This document shows positions 36,022-50,700 of a stretch of 64,000 nucleotides of DNA, piece after piece; the stretch's first letter is position 1, and each line of letters begins with the position of its first letter. Position numbers and translations under genes: made by a program. Below the pieces are notes generated by a model, which saw only the letters and a program-made list of their open reading frames with translations, was not told the DNA's origin and ran no database searches. This stretch comes from Warburgia ugandensis (Eukaryota > Streptophyta > Magnoliopsida > Canellales > Canellaceae). The stretch is taken from the NCBI GenBank assembly GCA_035236585.1, contig CP141132.1, positions 25,379,445 to 25,443,444 of the forward strand, read 5' to 3'.

Positions 36022-37040
36022 TGTGACACCCTAGGTTTTCAAAATACTTTTTGAAAACTATTTTAAAATTTAGGATATCCTATGTTTGGAATTCATTTTG
36101 AAAACAAAATGGAAAAAAATATTATTTTCCTTGAAAGTTTTTTTGAAAATCCAAAGTGTCATTTTCATACAAAACACAAGGATTTTAGGATAAAATGAAA
36201 TGAGTGTCTCATTTCTACCTAAAATCTGGTAGAGTTTCCTATATTTTTAGGACATATGCCCATTTGATGCATGTGTGCAGAACACCTGATAAACAATACA
36301 AATAATATTCATCTCTTTGAAAACAAAGACACAAAACTTATTACTTCCCAGAACCTCTATTCACAACCATATCACAACATTTTCAATTAAATACAAATGA
36401 ATCCGTGACATGAAACTAAATATACATTTCCATCCTCCATTGAATGAGAAATCTAATCTAAGGTTTCAAGGCTCACATCTAGATACTAAAAATCTCCATC
36501 TTCTAAAATTATGAACTCCACAATTACTCTCATGTTCAACCTATTCATCTTTCTATTCTAATATTTCAAATTATAAACATTGTAAATAAGAACAATGTCT
36601 CAGCAAGCTTGTGCTTGTGTAGGTAGAATAAGTAGCTATTTTATCACATAGTTCATGATTTACATAAATAAATGCAATTTTAAAATAAATCATACTTAAA
36701 CAAACCTCATGCTGGTTTCAAAGTACTTATGTCAAAATTATAAGTTCTTAGATTGTATAATTATAGAATCAGTTTACATGTTCAATTCATCATAACCGAT
36801 GAATCATAGTCTATCATGATTTTAATCAATATCATTATTGCCTTATCCTTTCTTGAGGATTTAAGCATTTTAAGCTTTATCTTTTGATGCACATTTAATT
36901 TATGCAAAGATTGCTTTCCATTAATAGAAATATAAGCATTCTGATTTATTCATGGCATACAGTTCTTCAAGACCATTCACCACACATGATTATTCAAGTT
37001 ATGCCTATAAATGTCTCAGTTGTTGGTCATTCGATGGTTA

Positions 37041-37045
37041 AATTT
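37041..37045. repeat. target-site duplication of C2, left (AAATT)
   Basis: AAATT before the LTR, identical to 47318-47322. Confidence 0.85.
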
Positions 37046-37656
37046 AAGACGACCTAAGTTTTTGTAACACATTTTATAATACATTTTTCAAAGGCCTTAG
37101 TAGTAAAAAAAATTTCCAAAACAAAGCAGTGGAAATTCTTTTCTTTAGAACTTGTTTTGTAAAACCCACCCAAGTCATCACTTCATACATAACATAAGTA
37201 GAATTTTGTACAAGATAAAATTCCATTGAAGGAATATACTTTTATTAAATTCCAGAATCCATCTAGTGGTTCACAGTACAGCCCGAGTATATTACAATAC
37301 TTGTCCAAATTACATAATCCAAATTTCAAAGCTCACCATACAATAAAAACTCTTAATATAATACAATGCCCTCAAATAAAAATACATGTCTTCAAGGGAT
37401 ATACCTGGATTGATAATTCTTCCAAGTCTTCTCAAGTCTTGAGCTCCTAATTCTCCTTCTCTGTATCTAAGATACTGTAAACATTCAAACATTTACAATA
37501 TCTCAGCAAGCTATGCTTGGTAGGGGATCCAAGAAGCAAACTAATTTGATAGTATAATCCTAATACTTCATAATTCCATTGTTCATAAACATACTCATGG
37601 ATCAATCTCTTTATTTTGTCAAATATGTACATCCTTATACATACATACTCTATATG

Positions 37657-37657
<1 letters not shown>

Positions 37658-37706
<49 letters not shown>
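37658..37706 (+). repeat. (CA)n microsatellite, about 49 bases
   Basis: Uninterrupted CA repeat inside C2. At the same place C1 and C3 have TACATACATA words, so the expansion is specific to this copy. Confidence 0.95.
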
Positions 37707-37708
<2 letters not shown>

Positions 37709-38673
37709 AAAATAGTTAATATCTCCAACATCAATAGTCACACTCAAACACACTGAGTTGATCAATCATCCAAACTTTACTAGAAAATACTCCCTCATTC
37801 GGGCAGTATCATCACACTCAGCCATACTAATTTATAAAAACATCCTAACTCTATTGGGAAAATACTCCCTTATTTGGGTAGTATCGACATCTCATTATGC
37901 CATGCATCATAATGCAAAATACTCAAATGACTAATATGTTGTAGTTTGATCTGTACTAGCGCACTCAGATAATTGCTTTCATACTCCACGGATACCAAAT
38001 GTGAAAAATCATCTATGTCATGTCTATATGGGAAGACAGACTATCATAGTGGTGGCCTTCCCATAATTACCTCACTCGACATTTTGCCTCTCTTTGGGCA
38101 CGGTATCATCACATATATCACATTTTGGAGAGCGGGTAGCCAAACCCTCATAATGCTCCTAGCATAGCATCCTGAGGCATATGCTTATTTAAAACAAAAA
38201 CCACTAGCCTCCTTACTTTTATATAAAGTACTCTTTTACCTATCAGATGTCTTGTTTGTTTATATCATCATACTTGTATTTTGGTATTCTTATACTGAGG
38301 ATAGGATTTCACTTCAAACTTAGGGATCATCATTTACAATGAATGATACCCATGTTCATACAAGTTTAGGGATCACCATTCTATATGAATGATTCCCATG
38401 TATTGATTTTATACTTGTTAGACAATTTGTCTGTTTACTTAGGGCTGGAATACTTTCTAGTTTCCTATTCACTTAGAGTTTTCCTCAATTCTAACTTAAC
38501 CATTTCATATATGTTTTGGTTGGATCATAAGGGTTTTCAATGGATTTAATACAAGTATTTACATTATACTCATCAATATTTCTAGATATAAGATCATGTA
38601 TTTAACATGTATTTCTCATGTAGATGCATTCATAAAATCCTCCTACCTTCAAGTAGTGATCCGTCTCTTTAGA

Positions 38674-41600
38674 TGTGATGACCTGAGTTTTTATAACACA
38701 TTTTGTAATATATTTTTCAAAGGCAGGGCCCTTAGTAGTAAATTTTTTTTTTTATAAAACAAAGTAGCAAAAATTCTTTTCTTTAAAACTTGTTTTGAAA
38801 AACCCAAATCATCACTTCATACATAACATAAGTAGAATTTTTGTACAAGATAAAATTCCTTTGAAGGAATATATTTTTATTAAATTCCAAAATCCATCAA
38901 GTGGTTCACAATACAGCCCGGTATCAGTACAACACTTGTCCAAATTACATAATCCAAATTTCTAACCTCACCATATATTAAAAACTCTCAATACATTACA
39001 ATGCTCTCAAATAAAAATACATGTCTTCAAGGGATATACCCTGATTGATTATTCTTCCAAATCTTTTTAAGTCTTGAGCTCCTAATTCTCCTTCTCTATA
39101 TCTAAGCTATTGTAAACATTGAAACATTTACAATATCTTAGCAAGCTATGCTTGGTAGGGGATTTAAGAAGTATAATACTTTGATAGTATAATCCTAATA
39201 CTTCATAATCCCATTATTCATACTAATGGAGCAATCTTTTTACTTTGTCATATATGTACATCCTTACACATACATACAATATATTGTGTATAGATATATA
39301 CATACGGTCAAAACCGTGAAAAATAGTTAATTTCTCAAAACATAATCATATCCAGCTTATGCTGAGTTGATAAATCAACCAAGCTCCACTAGAAATACTC
39401 CCTCATTTGGGTAGTATTGGTAATCCACGATTACCCGGCATCTCATCATGCCATATCATAAGGCATTTCACTATACCATGCATCATAATGCAAAAATACT
39501 CAAAGGACTACTATGCTACAGTCTGATTCGTACCAGTGTGCTCGAATAACTTTTTTCATACTCCACAGATACCAAGTGTGGAAAATCATCTATGTCATGT
39601 CTATATAGGTAGATAGACCATCATAGTGGTGGCCTTCCCAAACTGCCCCACCCGACATTTTGCCTCTCTTTGGACACGGTATCATCGTATATATCACATT
39701 TCAGAGAGCAGGTGGCTAAGCCCTGCTACTCTCTTACAATAGCATCCCTAGCCCTATGCTTGTTTAAAACAAAACCACAAGCCTCCATGCTTGTATGTAA
39801 AGTAATCTTTTTACTTATTAGACGTCTTGTCTGTTTGTATAATCATCCTCGTATTTTGGTTTTCTTATACTGAGGATAGGATTTCACTTCAAACTTAGGG
39901 ATCATCATTTACAATGAATGATACCCATGTTCATACAAGTTTATGGATCACCATTCTATATGAATGATTCCCATGTATTGATTTTATACTTGTTAGACAA
40001 TCTGTCTGTTTACTTAGGGCTGGAATACTTTCTAGTTTCCTATTCACTTAGGGTTTTCCTCAATTCTAACTTAACCATTTCATATGTATTTTGGTTGGAT
40101 CATAAGGATTTTCAATAGGTTTAATACAAGTATTTACATTATACTTGTCAACATTTCCAGACACAAGATCATCTATACAACATGTACTTCTCATGTAGAT
40201 GCATTCATAAAATCCTCCTACCTTCAAACCTTCCATGATCTTGACTGATTTATGTCATCTCTAAATTCATACATAATTAAATATATATACAATTTGAATA
40301 ATGCTATATTTTTTATCCTATCTATATTCTTTGTCTAATCATATCCTTTGATATAAAGGATCTAGATCTTGTGTCCTATCATGATCTATCTTCCTCAGAT
40401 AAAGTTTATACTATTGATCAATAGATCTGATGGTTAGAATGATCTTCTAATCTTTCACATCTAAGTATTTTCTATTCTAAGTCTTTGTGTATTCCTTTAT
40501 TTGATCTTAATCTTTCATAGATCCTTTGATCAACAATTTATACTTGTTGATAAAGATCAACTGCTTAAATCTTCTATCATCTAGTTCTTCTTTGGTATAA
40601 GTTTAGTTGTTTGATCATCCCTAAGGAGGATGATCTTGGTTCTCTTCCTTGAATCATAATTGATCAAGGGTTCAGATCTTCTATTTGATTAAGATCTTTT
40701 ATTCTATTTGATATAAGTTGCAATCAATATATATCATCATCAAGAAGTATTTATTTCTTTTTATTGTTCCTAATAATTCAAGATCCAATAGATATTGTCT
40801 AATCATCCTTATCTTACTTACAATTTTTATTAGGGTTAGATAATTTACTAACCTTTATGCTCTTATTATTATTATTCAAGCAGTTAATGTTTTAATAGTT
40901 GAAGGTAACTTATTTCAGCCTAAGTCTAGAATGCTCCTCTTATTTCCAATTGGTTAAGGCTTACTAGCTGAATGGCTGAACACATAATGGTTACTTCAGT
41001 CCTCATGTAAGGAGGTGTTTAGACTACAAAAACATCAACGAAAGGTAGGGGAAGAGTGAGGCTCTATTAGAAAATGCCCTTAACCACCATGTTCAATATT
41101 CACTAGAGTGACCTTACCTCAACCTTTCATAAGGTTTTTTTGAGCATGTTAATCCTAAGTACTCTTTCTAATTAATTTTAATTAAGTCCAAGAACATTTA
41201 AAATGTCATTCATGGGGTTTATTATTCTCCTACTTTGGGCCAATGATTTGATAATCCTTTAGCCCTTACTAATATTAAGTCAAAGTCATTAACTCATCTT
41301 AATTGTCCCTGAATCTCTATTTCATTAGATTTCCTTTTTGGTGATTTATGAATATGGAGACATAACCATTAGTTAAACAATTATGTCTACTAACTTAAAG
41401 ACAGTTAGGATGTTTATACTATACTTTGACATTTCAAATAATCATACACTTCAAATCATAAGAGAATTGCACATCTATCTCATTCTAAGGGCATTTATAC
41501 TCTAATATACTAACATGGATCCTAAGTTATAAAATACATGAAATTTGACTACTAATTTAATGGAATCATGCTTAAACTTCAAATTTAAACTAACATGGCC

Positions 41601-43783
41601 CTAAGATAATTAAATCTATCAACTTAATATAACAATCTAATAACACATAGAACATAGCATGCTAAAATTTAAGAACTATCATGCTTTATAACATAAATCA
41701 CATATATAATACTATTATCAAATAAAAGACAATGAAACTAATTAGATTAAGATTATTAGAAACCTTTACTTATGATCCAATTATTAGATCTTAGATCTTT
41801 TCATTTTAAATCAAGGTTTTAATTAATTTTAGGGCTTTTACTCCATTAAGGTCCAAGATCACATTCCTTTGTTTTTGGTTACATATCAATGCATGATTTC
41901 AATGGATTCCATCATAATATGATTTATTCAATCCATCCCAAGGGTTTGATCATACTTGATCTTATTGATCAAGTGGGTCCCTTTGTATTTTTAGGATTTT
42001 TCTACCATAAAGGGTAGATCCCTCAAGTTATCTTAGATCTGTCCAAATAAGTCATGGCCATCACTTTATTTCAACATCATATCATCAGTAAATTAGATCC
42101 CTAAGATTTGATGATCTCAGATCTTGCAGATTATGATTAGAAGCTTAATTCTTAAATATAGAATTTCATAAGCAAATAGAAGTTATAAGCTTTCCATAAC
42201 TTTTTTTCAATCTCAATTTGGAGTTTAGATGACTCCACAATTGAACTGTGAACTTCACAGTCGTTCTTATGGTCCATATTTTATTTGGGCCTAGTGGAAC
42301 GAGTGATATAAATTGATTGGGCAGACCTGGTTGGGTGGAGTTGTTGTCGCGTGCTCGTCACAAGGACGCACGCGTAATGCGCTCCTCGGGGACCGACGAT
42401 GTCACGCAGCCATTCTGTCAAAACAACATCACTTACGATGCCGCACACAAAAATTCTCCCTCATGGTGTGTTTCCATGCGGCATTTCACAACGCGTCTTG
42501 GGAGCCAATCCGATTTGGGAGATCGGATAGTTTGTTTTGGACTATCCAATCAATCCCTTTACAATTAAGGGTTCAAAACTTAATAAAATTTTTTGAAATT
42601 TCTACCCTATGGGTTTTGGACCCTTTTGGATAGAATGGATGGCTTAGATTTTCCATCTAAGCCCTCCATCATCTAGAATTGAAGGGTTCTGGTCCTTTAT
42701 TTTTATAAAATTTAACATAAAACTAATTACAGCGTCCGTACTTTGTTTTTATAAAATTTAACCTAAAACTAATTATAGAAAAATAAAAATTACATAAAAC
42801 AACATGAAATAAGTATAAGAAGTGGTTCCACCTACTTGATTGGAGAAAAAACATACATTTGAAAACCAATTTGAAATAAATACCCTTTGATGATAAGATA
42901 GCCCGATAGTCTCTTGTTTTGTAATTTTTCATTGATTGCACTGTTGGATCTTGAAATTGATTGGGGGTTTTATAGAATGGGTATCTAGGAAAATTTGAAT
43001 GGTGGGATTGGTGAGATTCAATTAGGAACAGAGTGCCTAATTGAATTTAAGTCTCTTGTTCCTATTAGAGAGAGGAGAGAGAAAGTGCAAGAAGGGAGAT
43101 CTTTGGGAGTTTTGATATTTTGGAAAGAAATCTAAATTTGGTTTTTCAAAGTAAGCAAGATGATTTCATGAGAATTTTAAGGAACATTTTTGGAGGATTT
43201 TTGGAGGTGTATTTATAAATGTTTTTAAAATTTTCATAATTACTTGTAATAATCATGTTTCAATTCTTTTAAATATTAAATTAACATTGGATCCTCCACT
43301 ACCACCTCCTTCTCCACTAGTAGCTGATAGTGGTTTGACCATTCATTACATTTTTTCTAGTCGTTGGATTCGTTTGTGGACCCCTTGTAGGTCCCATAGG
43401 GTATGAAAGGACCATTTTGCTCTTTTATGGAGAAAAATCCATTTTTCTCTCTCGAACTCAGAATTGAGCATACTTAGTGGCATTGGATTTGTATTTTCAA
43501 TTAAATTCTAAATATTGATGTTTTAGGTCTTGGTTATGGGTAAAATTACTATTTTACCCTTTTATTCATAAAAATGAAGAAAATTAGGGATTTTTCATTT
43601 TAATTCAGAATTGAACGTACTTAGTGTCATTTCAATCGGTTTTCTAAGTAAAAAAGAGAATTTCTAAGTTTTAATCTCTATAAAAAGAGAATTTCTAATA
43701 ACCTAATATTCCAACCCAAAATTTTTGAAAATTCAAACTAAATTGATTTTCTCAATTAATTAACAAAATTTGGGGTTATTACA
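38674..43783 (-). mobile_element. solo LTR C3 (family C), nested in C2
   Basis: The plus strand runs from TGTGATGACCTGAG to AAATTTGGGGTTATTACA, 5110 bases, complete. It interrupts C2 between CTCTTTAGA and ATCTTCCATGATCC, which are contiguous in C1 (CTTCAGATCTTCCATGATCC at about 24392). Flanking five-mers TTAGA and TAAAA would be a decayed target duplication. No internal region is present. The CpG-rich patch is at 42345-42500. The paired frames at 42313-42633 lie in the patch and are not genes. Confidence 0.88.
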
Positions 43784-46700
43784 TAAAATCTTCCATGATC
43801 CTGACTGACGTATGTAATCTATAAATCCACACATACTATCAATATTTATACAATTTGAATAATCCTATATTTTTAATCCTATCCATATTCTTTTTTTTAA
43901 TCTTGTCCTTTGATATAAAGGATCTAGATCTTTTGTCCTATCATGATCTATCTTCCTCAAACAGTGTCTATCTTATTGATTAATAGATCTGATGGTTAGA
44001 ATGATCCTATAATCTTTCAAATCTAAGTATTTTCTATTCTAAGTCTTTGTGTATTCCTTTTCTTTGATCTTGATCTTTTATAGATCCTTTGATCAACAAT
44101 TTATGCTTGTTGATAAAGATCAAAGGCTAGATCTTCTATCATCTAGTTCTTCTTTGATCTAAGTTCAATTGTTTAATCAACCCTAAGGAGGACGAAGGGT
44201 TCGGATTCTTTATCTAGATTTGTCTACAACGTACATAAATAGATACATAATAAAATACGACATTAGGATTTTTATTGTTATTGATGATTCAAGATCCTAT
44301 GGATCTTGTTTAATCATCCTTATCTTACTTACAATTTTTATTAGTGTTAGATAATTTACTAACCTTTTATGCTCTTATTATTATTATTCAAGCAGTTAAT
44401 GTTTTATGGCTGAAGATGGCTTATTTCATCCCAAGTCTATACAGCTCCTCTTATTTCCAATTGACTAAGGCTTACTAACTGAATGACTAAACACAAAGGG
44501 GTTACTTCAATCATCATGTAAGGAGGCGTTTAGACCTCACAAACATCAATAGAAGGTAGGGGAAGAGCGAGGCTCTATTAGAGAACCTCCTTAGCTACCA
44601 CGTTCAGGATTCACTAGAGTGACCTTTGCTCAACTCTTCGTAAGGTTCCTATGAGCATTTTAACCCTAAGTACTCTTTCTGATTAATTTTAATTAAATCC
44701 ATGAACATTAAAAATGTCATTCATGGGATTTATTATTCTCCTAGTTTGGGCCAAGGATTTAATAATCCTTATATTGTCCTACTAACTATAACCCTTACTA
44801 ATATTAAGTTAAAGTCATTCACTCATCTTAATTGTCCATGAATCTCTATATTCAATTAGTTTACATTTTTGGTGATTTATGCTCATTATATCTCAACAAC
44901 TACTTAGATTTGAATCGACTAATAAAATTTGATAACAATTAAATCATAAAATTTAAAGTATAAATCCAATATAAATTTAACAACGATTTATACTAACATG
45001 CTTCCTATGAATGTAATTTAACCTAATGAAATAAAACTATACTTAAACTAGTATGATCGTAAGTTATGAAATAGATGAAATTTTACTACTAATCTAATGG
45101 AATCATGCTAAAATCTCAAATTAAACTAACATGGCCCTAAGTTAATGAAATCTACCAATCTAATAACAAACTAATAACATTTAGAGTGTAGCATGCTAAA
45201 ATTTAAGAAGTACACTATCATGCTTCCTACTTTATAACATAAATCACATTGACAATTGTATTATCAAATAAAAGACAATTAAACTAATTAGATTAAGATT
45301 ATTAGAAACTTTTACTTATGATCTAACTATTAGATTTTAAATCTTTTCCTTTAGATCAAAAGTTTTAATTACATTTAGGGCTTTTACTTCATTAAGGTCC
45401 AAAGATCATATGCATTTGTTTTTGTTACATTTAATCCATGATCTAACTAGATTTCATTATAATCCCATTCATACAACCCATCCAAAGGGTTTGATCATGC
45501 TTGATCTTAGTGATCAAGTTGGTCCCATTGTATTTTTAGCGTTTTTCTACCATAAAGGATAGATTCCTCAATTTATGTTAGATCTGTCAAAATAAATCAT
45601 GGATATTACTTTATTTCAACATTATATCATCATTTAATTAGATCCCAAAGATCTGATCATCTCAGATCTTGAAGATCATGAAAATTAGAAGCTTAATTCC
45701 TGAAAACAGAAAGTTTCTTGAATATTTTTATCCATTTTATGATTTTAGAAGAAAATAGACATTACAAGCTTTCCATAGCTTCTTTTAGATCTTAATTTGT
45801 AGTTTAGATAACTTCATAATTGAACTTTGAAGTTCACAATTGTTCTAAGGGTCCAGATTTGATTTGGGCCCAGCAGAACGGATGGCCCTAATTAGTTGGG
45901 TGGAACAAATCCGGTCGAGCGGATAGGTGGCCGTGCTCCCATCACCAGGATGAACACAGTAATGCAGTCCCTGGGACTTACGATGTTGCACAGTCATTTC
46001 GTTGGGCTGGTGTCACACATGGAATGTGTGCGTGGATACACTCCTGTAGGGCTCGTTTTCGTGTGGCGTCCTAGGAGCCCAATCTTGTAGAGAAGATTGG
46101 ACAATCCATTTTGGACTGTCCAATCAATTCTTCTTCAATCAAGGGCTTAAAACTTAATAATTTTTTTTAAAAATTCCATCCAAAGGGTTTTGAACCCTTC
46201 TAGATCGATTGGATGGCTCAAATTTTACATCTGAGCTCTCAATCATATAGAATTGAAGGGTTCTTACCCTTACTTGATTTTTATAGGTTTTAACCTAAAA
46301 TTAATTTTAGAAAAATACAAATTATATAACCTAACATGAAATAAGTGTGGGAAGAGTTTCCACCCACATGATTGGAGAAAAACATAGTTTTGCCAACTCA
46401 ATTTAATAGAAATATCTACTTGATGATAGGATCGCCCGATAACTGCTTGTTTTTTTATTTTTCATTGATTTCACCGTTGGATCTTGAAATTTCTTTAGGG
46501 TTTTTGTGGATAAGGTAGTCTTGGACAATATGAACGGTTGATTTTGTGATATTTGATTTGACACAATGTGCTTAATTGAATTTAAGTCTCTTGTTCCAAT
46601 CTAGAGAGAGGAGAGAGAAAGTGAAAGGGAGAGATTTTTGGGAATTTTGGAAATTTGGGAATGAGTTTCAATCTGGTTTCTTAGGGGAAGCAAGATAATT

Positions 46701-47317
46701 TCATGGTATTTATGAACATTTTTGGAGGATTTTTTGGTGTGCATTTATAGATGTTTTTGAATTTTTCATAATTACTTGTAATAATTATGTTTTAATTCTT
46801 TTGAATACTAAATTAGCATTGGATCCTCCACTACTACCTCCATTTCCACTATAATCTGGTAGTGGTTTGACCACTTATTACATGTTTTTTGGCCGTTGGA
46901 TTCATTTGTAGGCCCCTTGTGGGCCCCACGGAGGTGTGGAAGGACCATTTTGCCCTTTTATGGAGAAAAATTCATTTTATTCTTCCAATTTCAAAATTGA
47001 GTGTACTTGGTGGCATTGGAATCATATTTCTGAGTACATTGTAAATATTGAAGTCTTAGATCTCAATTATTATCATTTTACCCTTTTATTCATAAAATGG
47101 AGAAAATTAGGGATTTTTCATTTTAACTCGAAATTGAACATACTTAGTGTCATTTTGATCAGTTCTTGGAGTACATTCATAATTTCTTATTTTTAAATTA
47201 TATTTTAATCTTTATAAAAAGAGAATTTCCAATAACCTAATATTCCAGCCCAAAATTTCTAAAAATTCAAACTAAATTGATTTTCTCAATGAATATACAA
47301 AAATTGGGGTTATTACA

Positions 47318-47322
47318 AAATT
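47318..47322. repeat. target-site duplication of C2, right (AAATT)
   Basis: Identical to 37041-37045. Confidence 0.85.
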
Positions 47323-48041
47323 AACTTTTGAGGAGTGAGGTATCTAACTTCCTCAATATCATGTGTAAAGGTAATTTCTTAACATCTTTTTCTTCATGAA
47401 CCCACCACAGTTTCATATGCTAGAATTTATGATCATGCAAAAATCACTTATAATGCTTGCAAAATCTGGTATCTTAGTAAGTTGACCATGGTAAAACCAT
47501 CAGCTAAGGAAAAATCAACATGGAATATAATACTAATAACAAAGCCACTAGCTAGGTGCAAGAATCAAAGTACGATGTCAATAAAAGATGAGGTCAGATG
47601 ATAAGGTCAAAAAGTATACTATATACTCCAAGTCTGGTCATCAACAAACTAATGTTTGATAATTCTTAGATCTGGAAAGATCAAAAGCTATTCATGATTT
47701 TTAAAGCATAATCAATCAATTCATAAGTGTAAATAGCTCTTTCTACATAGAATCGAACTAAAATTATAAATGTGAAAATCAATGTCATACACGTGAGAAG
47801 AAAATCCATGAGGAAAGACTGGTGATCTCAAATCATCAAAAATGTCCAAAAGAATATGATAATTCTATCAAACCAACATACTAAAAAAAAAGAGGTCGAA
47901 TGAAGGCACATAGTCCTCAATCCAAAATGCACAAATCTATGCCCACATCGACATGGAAAACTAATTGCTCCAATTATAGTAGCATACACTCCTACCACCT
48001 TGGACGAGGTCTAAACTATCGAGAAATGACCCACATAACAT

Positions 48042-48065
48042 CAACACACACACACACACACACAC
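48042..48065 (+). repeat. (CA)n microsatellite, about 24 bases
   Basis: CA run within the D 3' LTR; the 5' LTR has only CACATAGATACC at the same position. Confidence 0.9.
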
Positions 48066-48374
48066 CTATGCTTGTAGTGCCCCTATAAACACCCACTAGC
48101 AACTACCATGGCCTCTACTTCTGCTTGTGGATGGCTACACGAGCCATGGCTCACCAAGCCTCATGGGGACTACCTGGTTACCTCTAAGAGCACTTTCCCA
48201 TGTGAAGATACTCCTACTGCCTACCATCTCCATCACAAGGTTGGTATCAATATCATCTCAAAAGTCAGTGGCCAACTGCACCTCCTAGCATAGGGTCTCT
48301 AAGACTTACAGCAGCACATAACAGGCTTTCCTCTAGATCTTATGGTATGTGTAGAGTACTTGCCAAGCGATACA

Positions 48375-48600
48375 AAACTTAGGACACTCCTAGAGTGCCT
48401 ACACAAAACATCACTGAAATCCACATCCACAAGGACTTACATCTACTCGTAGAGCACCTTCCTAAACATTTATGAATGCGCATTCATCAAGACTTACGGG
48501 ACACATGTAGATTATTAGCCTAAACCATCAATGAAATCCATTATCATTAGGGCTTACGGCTGCTCATAGAGTGGTTTCCTAACCATAAGTCACATATGTC
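48375..48600 (-). repeat. 58-base tandem repeats in the D 3' LTR
   Basis: Three to four degenerate units of the form AGAGTGCCTGCC...CATCAATGAAATCC...CAAGGACTTACGGC, also present at 54773-54965 and in fragment G (18125-18300). Confidence 0.7.
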
Positions 48601-49859
48601 TCTACAATCATTTCACCAAAACAAAACTACTATTTCAATGTTTTATGATAAACCATTTAAATCTATTCATTTTCAACAAGTTATAAAATATATCTTCATG
48701 AGCATTCAAAACATGTAGCATTTTATTCATAAATTAGATAATGCACTTTCATATCCAAAAAGGGTACATCCAATGTAAAGATTACAAAATGTGGATCTTT
48801 AAACAATATCTTAAAAGCTCTTATCGCTAAGTGGATCATAGTTAAACTAGTGATAAAGACTTTATCAGCAAAGACATGCATGTTACAACTTAAGGTCATG
48901 GCTTGTAAATATCTATTGCATGTCCATGGCATTTAAAATATTCTTTTCGAGTCCTACATATCAATAGATAATTCCATTTTAATGAATAGTAGTCAAATCA
49001 TCTTAAAGTGAACCTAATTAAGGGCTATTGTTCACACAATTTTCATTTTGTCTCTTAATTTTGAAGACCTTTGGATTGTTCCCTCAATATTTATTCATGA
49101 ATACAAACTATGAGTTAATATATTAAATTTTCTTCTATCTTGGAACCAATCATTTTATCATTCTCGAGTCATTGAGTTACAAGTATGACATCTTCTAGCT
49201 CATTTGCTTAAGTGTTCCTATAGTTCAGAAACCTTGTGAGCTACTCTAAAATTTATGCTTTATTGTTGTTATACATATTAATATTTCATACTATTCAGGG
49301 CATTCCACATATTATAATATCAATATACAAGTCCTTATGTCTCAATTGCATGCATAAGATCAAACCTTGTTTAAGGTAATACAATATCCATTTGAAGTAT
49401 ATTTCGAAATCAAGGTAGGCAGTCTAGTTGCTTATTTGTCTTAGTGTTATAATTGGGATAAAATAAGTGTTTTAAGTTCACTTCATATCTGTAGCTAATT
49501 CAAATGTATATCACATTTGAAAGTATTATTAACATTGGCTAAATGTATATTATTAAGTTCTAGGCATTATGGTTTCCATTCATTTGTTGGGTGTTACAAC
49601 TAGGGTAACAATAACATTTTTTATTTAAATTAGTCATTCTGTTTCCAATTTGATAATTTAAAAGGTGTCACAAGATAACTTATAAATTTATCACATGCTT
49701 CCATAATTTTGGTAATTAAAGACAATACTTTATAAATCACCATCTGCATTCAATCATTCCTATAAACACATGGAAAGTATTACTTTCCAAAATCAAAATT
49801 CTTAATCCACCTTCCTTGTATGGCCTTTATCCTCTATTCTCGTGTGTACCTACTTTAGT

Positions 49860-50700
49860 TCGATCTATCAATTGGCCAATTCGTAGGTTTTGATCCATTG
49901 AAGATGCCTTTGATCATATCTCTCTCGCTGATTAGTATATTCGGAAAGCCAATATACAATAATCTATAGCTTCAACCATGAACCACTATAGATCAAAAAG
50001 AGATGTAGTGCCTAATCTCACAGATCTAGCATTAGATAGTCAATCAACAGTCAAATCTTATGAAACAGGTTACATATGTCATTGTTCTAGAGGTTTGATG
50101 ATAGATCTATGGTTAGATCATAACGAATACTTGACTTTGGTATGGATCTAAGGGCATGTTCCCTAATAAATAGTTAGATTGAGATGAAGGGCTAGATCTG
50201 ATCACATATTAGATGATCTAGTATGGAATCTGCATTCAGACCAAAAGGGAGCTGGTATTGATTGTAAATCTAAGTACTAAGTGATTAATTAATGATCGAT
50301 CAACTCTTAGGGTTGGATTAATCAAAGATCTAATGTTTAGTTACATATCTAAGGTTAGATTGTGATGAATTGATCAAATCCACCTTAGTTCTAGTTTTTG
50401 GTGACATATTAACAATCAGATAGTGGTGAATGGATTAGCTTGGTCAATTCAATTTGCTGATGAGAGGTCAATGGTTGGATCATGTGAGAGTTCATTCCTT
50501 GAAAACAAATTTGACTTTTGGAGATAGGTCAATAGTTAGATTGCAATGAATGGGTGCAATAGGTTTATATCTACCATTTGCAGGTAGAACATTAGTTGGA
50601 TCATGAAACAATATAAAAAATCAGTCACAGATCAATCGTTTAGAGATAGATCAATGACTAGATCTCGATGAATGGTTAGATTGAATACAGATCTAGTTGT
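49860..50700 (-). repeat. GATC-dense degenerate array in the D 3' LTR
   Basis: Words such as GATCTAG, TTGGATCATG and AATGGATTAGATC recur with irregular spacing of roughly 75-90 bases. The second copy is at 55440-55910 in the 5' LTR. Confidence 0.6.

Larger units (their letters stand above)
37046..47317 (-). mobile_element. solo LTR C2 (family C), split by C3
   Basis: The two parts, 37046-38673 and 43784-47317, add up to about 5.16 kb, close to the 5.11 kb of C3. The plus strand opens AAGACGACCTAAG (a decayed TGTGATGACC) and ends AATTGGGGTTATTACA. A perfect AAATT duplication flanks it and no internal region is present, so it is a solo LTR left by recombination between the two LTRs of an element. 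Open frames inside (for example 37226-37450 and 46936-47196) are not genes. Confidence 0.9.

Noticed and set aside
37658-37706. CA microsatellite as a functional element
   Set aside because: It is a copy-specific expansion within a solo LTR and is not shared by sister copies.
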